NCBI RefSeq assembly: GCF_009905375.1
Contig: NC_133650.1
Location: 141,849,135-141,913,134, forward strand
Direction of reading: 5' to 3'
DNA from: Apium graveolens
Lineage: Eukaryota > Streptophyta > Magnoliopsida > Apiales > Apiaceae
Length of the DNA stretch: 64,000 nt
Part shown: piece by piece, positions 1 to 11,117 of the stretch
Layout of the letters: each line of letters opens with the position of its first letter
Position numbering within the stretch: position 1 is the stretch's first letter
Position numbers and translations under genes: made by a program
Notes under the pieces: generated by a model
The model's input: only the letters and a program-made list of their open reading frames with translations
The model's database searches: none
What the model was told of the DNA's origin: nothing

Positions 1-1037
1 TCAGAACATAATTTCTTAACTCGAAAAAGAAATGCCTATCTTAGTAAGTCCTCTCACAAATTTTGATTTATATTCTTCAGAACTTAATCATCAGAATATG
101 TAATCAGAACGTGTCCTCAGAATTTGTGCAATGTGACACAATGACTGTTCATCTAAAATAACATAGATCACCACAGTAATTTTCGTCATTCATATGGAGT
201 GATTAGTGTGTGCATTAAGCTAAATATTAGACAAAGAATAAAGTCTGATTCACTTTAGTACATCTTAGAAATAAGGCATAACTAAAACTTTGCTAAAGAG
301 TTGTCATTATCCTGAAACCTACTGATGAATGAGTTCATGCTTGAGTCCACCTCAACTATTATGTGCTAATTTTGTGCATCTTTTTAAATTCCTTTTTACA
401 GTGGCTTCTCAGTGTAAGTGCGTCACGACCGCTTATCAGAATTTATGCTATTATCAGAGTATTTCTCCAGTAATCATAGAGTGTGAAAAGTCACCAAGAA
501 AATATTTTACTTGCTTTTCTGATGCATATTACTTAATACCAGCAATGCACTTGGGTCTTCCCTTCCACATTTTTACTCTAGATCTCAAAGGAGTACCTGA
601 TTTTTAATCCTTGATTCTTTTGCTTTTTCTTTTGATAAGTGAGGTTTATCAGCACTTAGTACATTCAACAGATTTACTAGCATCAGAACTTAACAGATGG
701 GTAGCATTATTCTAGTTTGTGACTTAGTAATAAGATAGACAAAGTAAACTCAACTAAGCTCAATTATCAGAATTTGCTTGTGTCATTAGATGTCCACAGA
801 AATAATTACTTCTTACATGGGATCCCTTATTTATTGAAAACTACTGGGTTAACATCTAGCACAGTTATCCTCATAGGATTGAATAGTTACTTAAACAGAC
901 ATATCACTTATCAGAGTTTAGAAACATATATCAGACAACAGTCAGTACTTAAACACATTTGTCAATTAAGCACAGAATACACAAAGAGATTAAATTCTGT
1001 AAATAATGATCATAAAGTCTGATATAACAGAACAAAA
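1..1037 (-). other. Copia-1 3' noncoding region rich in TTCTGAT motifs
   Basis: This stretch lies between the end of the RNase H domain and the unseen 3' LTR. I see no convincing protein; the short open frames here have no family features. On the plus strand it contains many copies of TCAGAA followed by C/T/A (for example near 77, 92, 104, 437, 683 and 767), which on the element's own strand read TTCTGA. The same motif occurs in gag, in the integrase-RT linker and, reversed, in the LTR. Confidence 0.7.
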
Positions 1038-3140
1038 CTAAGCAGATTTAGAGAAAGAACCTGAAACCATTCCAAGTTCATTTACCAATCTTGTAAAAGT
1101 GACTTCACACAATGGTTTTATGAAGATATCTGCTAGTTGTTGATCTGTTGGAACAAAGTGCAATTCCACTGTACCTTCATCCACATGTTCCCTTATGAAG
1201 TGGTACCTGATGCTGATGTGCTTTGTCATAGAGTGTTGAACTAGATTACCTGTCATAGCAATAACACTTTGATTATCACAGTAAATAGAGATTTTGAAAT
1301 ATGTTAACCCATAATCCAGTAACTGATTCTTCATCCAAAGAATCTGTGCACAACAACTTCCTGCAGCAATATACTCTGCTTCTGCAGTTGATGTGGAAAT
1401 TAACTTTTGTTTCTTGCTGAACCAAGAAACCAATCTGCCTCCAAGAAATTGGCAGCTTCCACTTGTGCTTTTCCTGTCAATTTTGCAACCTGCAAAATCT
1501 GCATCTGAGTAACCTATTAGTTTAAAATCTGATTCTCTAGGATACCACAATCCCAGATCAGCTGTTCCTTTAAGATACTTGAAAATTCTTTTCACAGCTG
1601 TTAAGTGAGGTTCTCTTGGATCTGCTTGAAATCTTGCACAAAGACAGGTAGCATATATGATATCAGCTCTACTAGCAGTCAGATAGAGTAGAGAGCCAAT
1701 CATACCTCTGTAATCAGTAATATCTACTGATTTACCAGTATCCTTATCCAGTTTTGTTGCAGTGGCCATGGGAGTGGATGCACTTGAACAATCTTGCATT
1801 CCAAATTTCTTCAGCAAGTTTCTGGTGTACTTAGTTTGACAAATAAAAGTGCCTTCTTCATTCTGCTTGACTTGAAGGCCCAGAAAATAGCTAAGTTCCC
1901 CCATCATACTCATCTGATACCTTGACTGCACCAGTTTGGCAAACTTCTTACAAAGTCTGTCATTTGTAGACCCAAAAATGATATCATCAACATAAATCTG
2001 GACCAGAAGTAAGTCATTTCCATGGTTGAGGTAGAATAGTGTTTTGTCTATTGTTCCTCTGTTGAATCCACTTTCTAGAAGAAACTGAGCTAAAGTTTCA
2101 TACCATGCTCTAGGAGCTTGCTTAAGTCCATAAAGTGCTTTATCAAGCCTGTAGACATAATCTGGATGTTTGGAGTCTACAAAGCCTGAAGGTTGTTCAA
2201 CATATACTTCCTCCTCCAAATCGCCATTGAGAAAAGCACTTTTCACATCCATTTGAAAGACAGTAAACTTTTTGTGAGCAGCATAAGCCAAAAATATCCT
2301 TATGGCTTCTAACCTAGCAACTGGTGCAAATGTTTCATCATAATCAATTCCCTCTTGTTGAGAATATCCTTTTGCAACCAGCCTTGCCTTATTCCTTGTA
2401 ATTATGCCATCACTGTCAGTTTTATTTCTGAATACCCACTTTGTACCAACAACAGATCTATTCTTTGGTCTTGGCACTAGGGTCCAGACTTTGTTTCTTT
2501 CAAATTCATTTAACTATTCCTGCATTGCTTGCACCCAATCAGCATCTTGAAGAGCTTCTTCCACTTTCTTTGGCTCAGTCTGAGAGAGAAAAGAATTGTA
2601 AAGACATTCATTTGAAGTACCTGTTCTAGTTCTGACACCTGCATCAGGATTTCCAATTATCAAATCAGGTGTATGTGATTTAGTCCACTACCTTGCAGAT
2701 GGATGGTTTTCTCTAGAACTGGATGCTCCCCCATGATCCATGCTGTCTTCATTTTCATTTTATGATGCTCCCCCTGAAACTATGCTCTCTGAGTTGGATT
2801 CTTCAGAATTTAGATTTTCAGCACTATCAGAACTTGGCTTATCAGAACTTGACGAATCAGAACTTGAAAAGCCAGATGTATGTTCTGATGTTTCATGGGA
2901 TGTGGTAAGATCTTGAGTATGCTCCCCCTGCATAGCTGCATCTTCCTTTGGCGTAGTCACCACAATTTCAATAACATCAGAGTTTAATCCATCAGAGTTT
3001 ACAGTATCAGGACTTAGATTGTCAGGATTTTCAGTATCAGAATTTGAGTCTTCATTTTCAAATCTCAGCTGATCATGGTCAATAAAATCTTCAAGACCAG
3101 TAATCTTCTTGTCATCAAAAGAGACATTGATAGATTTCAT
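1038..3140 (-). pseudogene. Copia-1 pol C-terminal part: linker, reverse transcriptase, RNase H
   Basis: This is one continuous frame interrupted by in-frame stops at 2760-2762, 2688-2690 and 2514-2516. The linker (about 2478-3140) is Ser/Asp/Asn-rich and repetitive. The RT part shows KWVFRNK, the [22 protein letters not shown] region, [25 protein letters not shown] and the catalytic YVDDI box. RNase H follows, with [17 protein letters not shown] and YCDNQS carrying the acidic residues, and ends with a LADIFIKPL box (usually IFTKPL). The last 479 codons are uninterrupted, so the RT/RNase H part is far better kept than the region upstream. Its normal role is to copy the element RNA into DNA inside the virus-like particle. 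Confidence 0.95.
2795..3050 (-). repeat. 15-bp periodic TTCTGAT repeats in the Copia-1 linker
   Basis: On the plus strand ATCAG (once GTCAG) begins at 2976, 2991, 3006, 3021 and 3036, exactly 15 bp apart. A second run starts at 2826, 2841 and 2856, with the same spacing. Because 15 is five codons, they translate as pentapeptide repeats of the type N-S-D-x-x or S-S-D-x-x. The repeat core is the same motif as in the LTR and 3' noncoding region of this element. Confidence 0.9.
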
Positions 3141-4386
3141 GCCACTTTTGTTCTCAAATTATAGACTCTGAAGGCTTTTGTGGAAAGTGGATATCCAACA
3201 AATATTCCTTCATCAGCTTTTAGATCAAACTTGGATAGCTGTTCAGGATGAGTCTTGAGAACAAAACACTTGCATCCAAATACATGAAAGTACTTCAGAT
3301 TTGGCTTCTTTTTCTTCACCATCTCATATGGTGTTTTTCCTTGCTTGTTAATGAGTGTTGCATTTTGAGTAAAATAAGCATTCTGCATAGCTTCACCCAG
3401 AAATAGGTTGGAAGCTTTGCTTCTTCAAGCATTGTACGTGCAGCTTCAATGAGAGTTATATTCTTCCTTTCAACAACTCCATTTTGCTGTGGAGTTCCAG
3501 GAGCAGAAAATTCCTGCTTAATTCCATGGTTTTTACAGAACTCTTCCATTATCAAATTCTTGAACTCAGTGCCATTATCGCTCCTTATTGTTTTCACAGA
3601 ATCTTTGACCAATTTATCCAGATGTTTGACATGATCAATCAAGATAGATGCAGTTTCACTTTTTGTGTGCAAAAAATACATCCATGTGTATCTAGTGAAC
3701 TCATCCACTATGACCAATGCATATTTCTTCTTTGCAATAGACATGACATTTACTGGACCTAATAGATCAACATGTAATAGATGATAAGGCTCAAGAATTG
3801 ATGATTCAGTTTTGCTCTTGAATGAAGATTTTCTTTGTTTGGCCTTCTGACAAGAATCATAAAGGCCATCAGGAGCAAATACTGACTTTGGCAGTCCTCT
3901 CACAAGATCTTTCTTGACCAGCTCATTTATATTATTGAAATTTAAATGAGAAAGTTTCTTGTGCCAATTCCAGCTTTCTTCAATTGATGCTCTACTCATC
4001 AGACAGATTGCAGAACCATCAGTACTTGTTGAAAGCTTAGCTTTATAAATGTTACCACGCCTGTATCCTTTCAGAACAACTTTACCTTTGGATTTACTCA
4101 CAACTTCACAGTGTTCTTCAAAGAAATCAACATGATAACCTCTGTCACAGATTTGACTTATACTCAGCAGATTATGTTTAAGTCCTGAGACCAGAGCTAC
4201 ATCTTTAATGAAGACATTCCCAAGATTGATATTGCCATATCCCAATGTTTTTCCAATGTTGCCATCTCCATAAGAAACACTTGGGCCAGCTTTCTCCACA
4301 AAGTCTGATAGCGGGGCTTTATTTCCAGTCATATGTCCTGAACGTCCATTGTCCAGAACTAGAATATTTTTCCTGTTGCCCTGCAA
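3137..4386 (-). pseudogene. Copia-1 protease and integrase
   Basis: Two overlapping frames (3316-4386, then 3137-3388) form this part, so there is a frameshift near 3320-3390. The protease motif reads LDNGRSGHMTG where the family has LDSGCSRHMTG, so the usual D-S-G triad is altered. Integrase shows the N-terminal zinc-binding His pair (WHKKLSHLNF), but the first Cys of the following pair is replaced (YDSC). The core has HVDLLGP, RSDNGTEF and NGVVERKN, so the D-D-E catalytic residues are visible. The C-terminal part (HVFGCKCFVL, KFDLKADEGIFVGYP) is in the second frame. The protease normally cuts the polyprotein and integrase inserts the DNA copy. Confidence 0.9.
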
Positions 4387-6733
4387 TCACAAAGACCACT
4401 AATGATTAGTTTTAAGGACCCAGACTTGCTTGGATCCTTTGGCCTTATCATGTTTGTTAACATTTGCAGCGGATTTAGCATCAGAGTTTATGTTAACATT
4501 TTTCTTATCAGAACTTACACTATCAGACTTTGAATCAGAATTTACACTAGAAGGAACAATGGAAACTTTCTTCAAAGAAGGTTTTAATTGATAATAATCA
4601 TAGTACAAACTATGATATTCCTTACAAGTATAAATGGAATGCCATAAACTACCACAATGAAAACAAGGATTTTGTGGTTTATATCTAACAGACTGACTCT
4701 TAACTCCTGATTTTGAAGGTAAGGAGTTTATGTTTTTATTCTTCCTGCAAAAAGAAGCCAGATGGTTAGAACTTCCACAGTTATGACATGTTTTCCTAGG
4801 AGCATCAGGAACAGGTTTATAATCATTTCCTTTATTTACACCTTCCTTTCCATTCCTATTTTTCCTAGGTGATTTTACCTTGTTTGCATTCTTAACATCT
4901 TTCAGCTTATGCTTAAGCTGCTTCTTAGTCATTAAGCCTACATTTACTTCAGTTGTCTTTTCCTGTTTTAGTTTGTTAGAAGTTAATTCCTTTTTAACTT
5001 CTGATTTCTCATTATCAGACTTTACAGCTACAAACTTAACAGGTTTTAACTTTGCCTTTTGCTTAACAACAGGCTTAATTTCTACATTTCCTTTATCATT
5101 CTTATCATCTCCATAACCTAAGCCCTCTTTCCAATTTTCACTACTTAGCAAATTTTGAGTTGTTCTGCCAGAGTTAGTCCAAGTCCTGATTATCTCTCTT
5201 TCCTTTTCTAACAGTTTTTAGAGATTCATTCATTTTTAGCACTTCATCCCTAACATAAAAAGCATCATCTCTATCCTTTCAAGTTTGATGGAACATAACT
5301 AACTCTTTTTCTAAGAAATCATTTCTTTTCTTAAAAGCAAGATTTTCAGAAGTTAATCTTTCACATGTTAAATTTTGATCTCTATAACTAACAAACATGA
5401 TTTTAAGATATCTTCTCACCTCATTAATATCATCAGTATGAAAAGCATAAGTAGTCTGAGGTACCTTTGTTTCAGCAGCTTCAGAATTGCTTTCAACACT
5501 TTCTTTATCAGCATTTGCCATCAACGCATAGTTCTCCTCACTTTCAGAGTCTGAGGTGTCTGTCCAGCTTTTCTGCTTTGTGATAAGAGCCTTGCCTTTG
5601 TCACCCTTTACTTTCTTGCAATCAGGAGATATGTGGCCTTTCTCACCACAGTTATAGCATTTGACATTGGTATAATCTCCTCTATCAGACTTTCCTCCTC
5701 TGCCTTCAGATCTTCCGAAATTCTTCTTATCAGAACTTATGCCTTTCCTGGAAAACTTCTTTCCCTTCCTGAACTTCCTGTATGCAATCTTTGTAATCCC
5801 TTTCACCATAAGAGCACACAGCTTCATCATCTCCTCATCAGCATCAGTCTCAGGCAAGCTTTCAGAATCTGAGTCATCATCACTTTCAGAACTTGATGAC
5901 TCAGTATCAGACTTTGTGAAAAGAGCTTTACCCTTGTCTTTCCTTGATGTAGCTGCCTTGGGGGATTCTTCTTCAGCCTTAAGAGCAACTTTCCTTGACT
6001 TCCCTCATTTCCTCTTGCTTCTTTGTTCCATCTCAAGTTCATGAGTCTTGAGCATTCCATAAATTTCATCAAGAGTTATTTCATCAAGATTGTAATTGTC
6101 TCTTATTGTTGTTGCCTTCAAATCCCAACATTCAGGAAGAGCTAACAGGAATTTAAGGTTTGAATCTTCAAGATCATACTCCTTATTAACCAGTGACAGA
6201 TCATTCAAGAGTTTGACAAATCTATCATATAAATCAGTCAATGATTCATTAGCCTTTGAGTCAAAGTGTTCATACTCTTGAGTGAGTATTGTCTTCCTAT
6301 TCTTTTTAATCGTATCACTTCCCTGACACCTTGTTTCCAGAGCATTCCATATCTCTTTAGCAGTCTTGCAGTTAATTACCCTGTTTGACATTACATTATC
6401 AATGGCACTATGCAGTAAGTGTCGTACCTTAGCATCCTTAGCAATTGATGCGATATTTTCAGCAGTATAATCACTCTTCTCCTTTGGTACTGTCTTTGCT
6501 GCTTCACCTGTAACTGTAACAACGAGCTTTTTTGGTTTGTGAGGTCCTTCCTTGATTCTATCAAGATATTCTGGAACTGTAGCTTCCAGAAACATGGTCA
6601 TCCTCACTTTCCATATGGCATATTCAGATGGTCTCAGTATGGGAACTCTGATGGTTTCATACCGACTTTGAATTTGTGTCTTTGGAGGTTCTTCAGTTTT
6701 GGTAGGCTTAGTTGGAGTTTCTGTGTCAGACAT
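4387..6733 (-). pseudogene. Copia-1 gag (nucleocapsid) with three zinc knuckles
   Basis: The start Met at 6733 (MSDTETPTKP) lies about 45 bp inside the primer-binding site, as expected. The N-terminal capsid part has WKVRMTMFLEA and the conserved YEHFDSKANESLTDLYDRF and LPECWDLK boxes. In-frame stops lie at 6005-6007 and 5279-5281, and a single frameshift lies near 5215; two more stops (4396-4398 and 4387-4389) precede the protease. Three CX2CX4HX4C knuckles are present: CYNCGEKGHISPDC, CHNCGSSNHLASFC and CFHCGSLWHSIYTC, the last two unusually far downstream. The gag is long for copia (about 770 codons). The S-S-D-K coding copies of the element's dispersed motif occur here too (near 4506 and 5727). 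Confidence 0.9.
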
Positions 6734-6775
6734 GATTGTGTTTGGATCTTTAACTGTATGTGTGTTAATAGATAG

Positions 6776-6787
6776 GCTCTGATACCA
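6776..6787 (-). other. Copia-1 primer-binding site (initiator-Met tRNA)
   Basis: On the minus strand this reads TGGTATCAGAGC, complementary to the 3' end of plant initiator-Met tRNA. It lies two bases inside the LTR end, where reverse transcription starts. Confidence 0.93.
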
Positions 6788-6789
6788 CT

Positions 6790-7400
6790 TGTTAGGTCAC
6801 ACACACTGTAGAGGGGTGAATACAGTGTAAAATACAATCAAATCGAACTTTTAATATTTCAAGTAAGAGAAAACAAACTTTATTGAAACAATAAACTCTG
6901 TTACAGTATGGAACTGTTACCTCTCAGTGATGAACAAATATCACGAGAGCTGCTAGGGTTACAATAAATAATCTTCTCGAATATGATAACACTTATAGTG
7001 TAAACCCTATGTCTGTGTTTATATACTACACAGTTACAAGATAATCGCTAATTGATATGGAATATAATTCTGCTTCCTAAAATATATCAATCAGATATCT
7101 TTTCTTCCAAGTATTCTATTCTTCATAGAATTCCTTCTTCATGCATATCTCTTCTTATGTTTATCTCGATCTTCTTTCCTTTAATCAGCTACTGTCCTTA
7201 TCTGAACGTCCTTCAGCACTTAAGTTCTGATATCCATCTTCTGATGATTATCTCCTGATAATATAAGTACTGATATCCTTAAGTCCTGACATCCAGTATA
7301 AGTACTGATTTCCAGTTAAGTACTGATTTGTCCTGTTAAGTAAGATCTGAAAACTAAACATAAATCATATTAGCCATGACATTATCAAATATATCTAACA
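6790..7400 (-). repeat. Copia-1 5' LTR (611 bp)
   Basis: The LTR starts TGTTAG and ends CTAACA, a perfect 6-bp terminal inverted repeat, and abuts the primer-binding site. GAAAT at 7401-7405 would be the target-site duplication; the matching copy lies outside the window. Near the outer end it holds a run of TAAGT(T/A/C)CTGAT motifs at 7221, 7264, 7280, 7299 and 7317. These have the opposite orientation to the copies in the body of the element. The promoter should lie in this LTR, but I could not place a TATA box with confidence. Confidence 0.9.
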
Positions 7401-7751
7401 GAAATTGCCTAAAATAGCCGTTTAAAAATAAACTGTAAAAATTCCACCCATTATCCGTCGTGTAATGCTTACAAACTGTAAGTATACTCGATGGATAATG
7501 TACAGGGAATTAACGGCTGAGATTAAGACAATTCGACGGATGAGGATAAACTGTTATCCGTCGAGTTGTAAAAGATTCCAGAAAAGTAATTGATTTTCAT
7601 TAGCAAATAGTATATCGACGGATGACTAAACTCGACGGATAAGGGTCATCCGTCGAGATGTAAATTTTGACTTAGCCAAAATTTCATCCAAGACTGAAAA
7701 ATCAACTAAATTTCTAGCTACATGATAACTTGCAAAATAACTCAGATAAAT
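7401..7751 (-). repeat. Copia-2 3' noncoding region with CGACGGAT inverted copies
   Basis: No protein is seen here. The motif occurs in both orientations: ATCCGTCG near 7452, 7556 and 7648, and CGACGGAT near 7533, 7614 and 7633, plus a variant CGATGGAT near 7491. Two copies form a perfect hairpin at 7631-7657 (10-bp stem CTCGACGGAT with ATCCGTCGAG, 7-nt loop). Confidence 0.8.
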
Positions 7752-9860
7752 TTAAGAGTAATTAAGCATACCTAACTCACTTACCAACCTTGAAAAGGTG
7801 GATTCATCGAGTGGCTTGGTAAAGATATGTGCAAGTTGCTTCTCACTTGGAACAAAATGTAGCTCCACAGTACCATTCATCACATGTTCCCTTATGAAAT
7901 GGTACTTGATATCTATGTGCTTTGTCCTTGAATGTTGCACTGGATTTTCAGTGATGGCAATTGCACTTGTGTTATCACAGAAAATAGGAATTCTCTCAAC
8001 TTGCAAACCATAGTCTAGCAATTGATTTTTCATCCATAAAATCTGTGCACAGCAACTGCCAGCAGCAATATATTCAGCTTCAGCTGTAGAGGTAGAAACT
8101 GAATTTTGCTTTTTACTGAACCAGGACACAAGCTTGTTTCCTAGAAATTGACAAGTTCCTGTTGTGCTCTTTCTATCAATTCTACAACCTGCATAATCTG
8201 CGTATGAATAACCAGTTAGATCAAAACCAGAATCTCTAGGGTACCAAATGCCAAGGTTTGGTGTTCCCTTGAGATATCTGAAAATTCTCTTAATAGCTAT
8301 CAAGTGAGATTCTCTAGGATCAGCTTGAAATCTAGCACAAAAACATGTAGCAAAACATTATATCTGTCCTACTAGCTGTTAAGTACAGAAGTGAGCCAAC
8401 CATGCCTCTATAACTTGAAATATCCACAGACTTTTCAGTAGTGTTTAATTCAAGCTTAGTTGTAGTGGCCATGGGAGTTTTTGCAGATGTGCAATCCATT
8501 ATATCAAACTTCTTTAAAAGATCAAAAATATATTTAGTTTGACTAATGAATATTCCATCACTAACTTGCTTAACTTGCAAACCAAGAAAGTAAGTTAGTT
8601 CTCCCATCATACTTATTTCATACTTACTTTACATCAATTTGGCAAACTTTTTGCAAAGTTTCTCATTTCTAGAGCAAAAAATAATATCATCTACATAAAT
8701 TTGAACAAGTATACTAGAGCCATTAAAATTTCTGAAAAATAAAGTTTTATCTATAGTACCTCTTGTGAAGTGATTTTCTAAGAGGAACTTTGATAAAGTG
8801 TCATACCAGGCTCTAGGTGCTTGCTTCAGTCCATAAAGTGCTTTCAGAAGATAATAGACATACTTTGGAAAATTTGGATCTTCAAAACCAGGAGGTTGAC
8901 TGACATATACTTCTTCCTCCAAATCTCCATTCAGAAAGGCACTTTTGACATCCATTTGATAGACCTTGAAATTGGCATGGGCTGCATAGACTGCATAGGC
9001 TAAGAAGATTCTGATGGCTTCAAGTCTTGCAACAGGAGCAAATATTTCATCAAAATCTATTCCTTCTTGCTGACAATAACCCTTAGCAACCAGTCTAGCT
9101 TTGTTCCTGACTACTATGCCATTTTCATCCATCTTATTTCTGAATACCCACTCGGTGTCTATTGGATTCTTTCCTTTAGGTTTGGGTACTAGCTTCCATA
9201 CATTATTCCTTTCAAATTGGTTTAGCTCCTCCTACATAGCTAAAATCCAATCAGGATCCAACAAAGCTTCTTCTACCTTCTTTGGTTCTTCCTTTGACAG
9301 AAAGCTGTTGTATAGACATTCTTCCTGAGTTGCTCTTCTTGTTTGAACTCTAGAATAGACATCACCAATGATAAGCTCAAAGGGGTGATCTTTTGTCCAT
9401 TTCCTTTGTTGAGGTAGATTAGCTCTAGATGAAGAGACCTCATGGTTGTCTTGATGTGTGATTGAGTTTTGATTGCTAGAAACTCCCCCTGAGTTTGTGG
9501 ATCTTTGATTTGAGAAGGGGAATTTTCTATAGGTGATCTGTCTTGACCTCCTGCTCCTTTTGATAACTCGACGGATGGTGAATTTTGAGTACCGACGGAT
9601 GAGGCACGATGTCTTCCGACGTATAACGTAGATTGCCTTCCGACGGATGAAGTATTAAGCAACTCAACGGATGTTGAGTTTTGTGTTTCATTGGTATTAG
9701 GTTTGTCTGCATTATCCTTAGACACTGTTTCTTGATCACTTTCATCATCACTGTCATCACTAACCATCTCCACATTGTCGAATTTGAGGCTCTCGTGGTA
9801 ATCTCTATCTTTCAGTCCTTCAATCTTTTTATCATCAAACACAACATGTATAGATTCCAC
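7752..9860 (-). pseudogene. Copia-2 pol C-terminal part: linker, reverse transcriptase, RNase H
   Basis: Frames 8629-9132 and 8332-8610 are in register; 7752-8303 is shifted, and the linker (9273-9860) is in a further frame, so at least two or three frameshifts are present. RT boxes include [57 protein letters not shown] and the catalytic YVDDIIFCS. RNase H shows GYSYADYAGC (the usual D of SDAD is Y), [13 protein letters not shown] and FCDNTSAIA, then LAHIFTKPL. It is about 75% alike by eye to the Copia-1 RT, so the two are related families. The linker holds an 8-residue repeat, listed separately. Confidence 0.93.
9565..9675 (-). repeat. 24-bp periodic ATCCGTCG repeat in the Copia-2 linker
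   Basis: CGACGGAT or one-base variants start at 9569, 9593, 9617, 9641 and 9665 on the plus strand, exactly 24 bp apart. On the coding strand they read ATCCGTCG and translate as five octapeptide units with S-V-E or S-V-G (once Y-V-G) at the same place. The core is the motif that also fills the LTR and 3' noncoding region of Copia-2. Confidence 0.92.
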
Positions 9861-11117
9861 TAAAATGTTGGTTCTTTGATTGTAGACTCTGTATGCTTAA
9901 CCAATAGCATATCCAACAAAAATTATTTCATCTGCTTTAGCATCAAACTTCCCATTTTGATCAGTTTTGACTTCTCAGGATATAGCATTTGCAGCCAAAG
10001 ACATGAAGAAAGTTTAGAGTTGGCTTCTTGTTCTTGAACAATTGATAGGGAGTCATGCATCTTGTTTGATTAACCAGAGAAATGTTCTGAGTGTAGCATG
10101 CAGTATTTACAGCTTCAGCTCAGAAATATGTTGGTAGTTTAGATTCTTCAAGCATTGTCCTTGCAGCTTCAATAAGTAATATGTTCTTCCTTTCCACTAC
10201 TCCATTCTGTTGTGGAGTCCTTGCTGCTGAAAACTCATGCAGAATCCCATTTTCTTCACAAAATGCTCTCATGACAGAATTCTTGAACTCAGTTCCATTG
10301 TCACTCCTGATTCTTCTAACTTTGAAATCAGGATGATTGTTGACTTGCCTTATGTGATTGATGATGATTTCACTAGCCTCATCTTTAGATTTTGGGAAAT
10401 ATGTTCAAGAGAACTTTGAGAAATCATCTACAATTACTAGGCAAAATATTTTCCTTGATATGGACAATACATTGACTGGTCCAAACAAATCCATGTGAAG
10501 CAGTTGCAAAGGCTCTTCAATTGTTGAATCAAGTTTCTTCCTGAATGATGCTTTGAGCTGCTTCCCTTTTTGGCAGGCATCACACAGTCCATCCCTTGAA
10601 AACTCCACTAGAGTAATGCCTCTTACCAGTTCTTTCTTTACCAGCTCATTCATGGTCTTGAAGTTTAAATGAGATAGCTTCTTGTGCTATAGCCAACTTT
10701 CATCCTGACTTGCTTTACTGAGAAGACAAGTTACAGATTCTGCTTTAGTTGAGTTAAAATCAGCTAGGTACACATTTCCTCTTCTCACACCAGTGAGAAC
10801 CACTTTGTTGCTTCTTTTATCAGTCACAACACAGGCTTCTGAGTTGAAGGTTACTAAATTTCCTTTATCACAAAGCTGGCTGATACTCAACAGATTGTGT
10901 TTGAGACCATCCACTAAGGCAACCTCCTCAATGATGACATTGTCCTTTGAAATCAAGCCATATCCCACAGTATAACCCTTGCTGTCATCTACAAAAGTAA
11001 TACTTGGGCCAGCTCTCTCCTTAAACTCCGTGAGCAGGGTAGAATCACCAGTCATGTGTCTTGAACAACCACTATCCAAGTACCAAAGATTCTTTCTGTT
11101 TTTCTGATTGCTTGAGG
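9861..11117 (-). pseudogene. Copia-2 protease and integrase
   Basis: The protease is intact at its motif, WYLDSGCSRHMTG. Integrase follows with WLxHKKLSHLNF and CDACQKGKQ (HHCC zinc site kept), MDLFGPVNVLS, RSDNGTEFKN and NGVVERKN (D-D-E kept). In-frame stops at 10687-10689, 10405-10407 and 10120-10122 all replace Trp codons that are conserved in the family (TGG to TAG or TGA). The frame is otherwise unbroken back to the gag start; it shifts somewhere in 9870-9960 just before the linker. Protein made from this copy would be truncated. Confidence 0.9.

Larger units (their letters stand above)
1..7400 (-). mobile_element. Copia-1: Ty1/copia LTR retrotransposon, left LTR outside window
   Basis: Read on the minus strand, the order is LTR, primer-binding site, gag with zinc knuckles, protease, integrase, linker, reverse transcriptase, RNase H, which is the Ty1/copia order. 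The 5' LTR (6790-7400) starts TGTTAG and ends CTAACA. The 3' LTR is not seen and must lie left of position 1. The sequence just beyond the 5' LTR (from 7401) carries the CGACGGAT motif of Copia-2, so Copia-1 appears to have inserted into the 3' noncoding part of Copia-2. The element is defective through several frameshifts and in-frame stops. The lineage (Tork or SIRE) was not decided. Confidence 0.93.

Noticed and set aside
329..1022. ORFs in the Copia-1 3' noncoding region as an extra (env-like) gene
   Set aside because: They are on the opposite strand to the element, short, with no signal or membrane pattern that stands out, and made largely of the dispersed motif.
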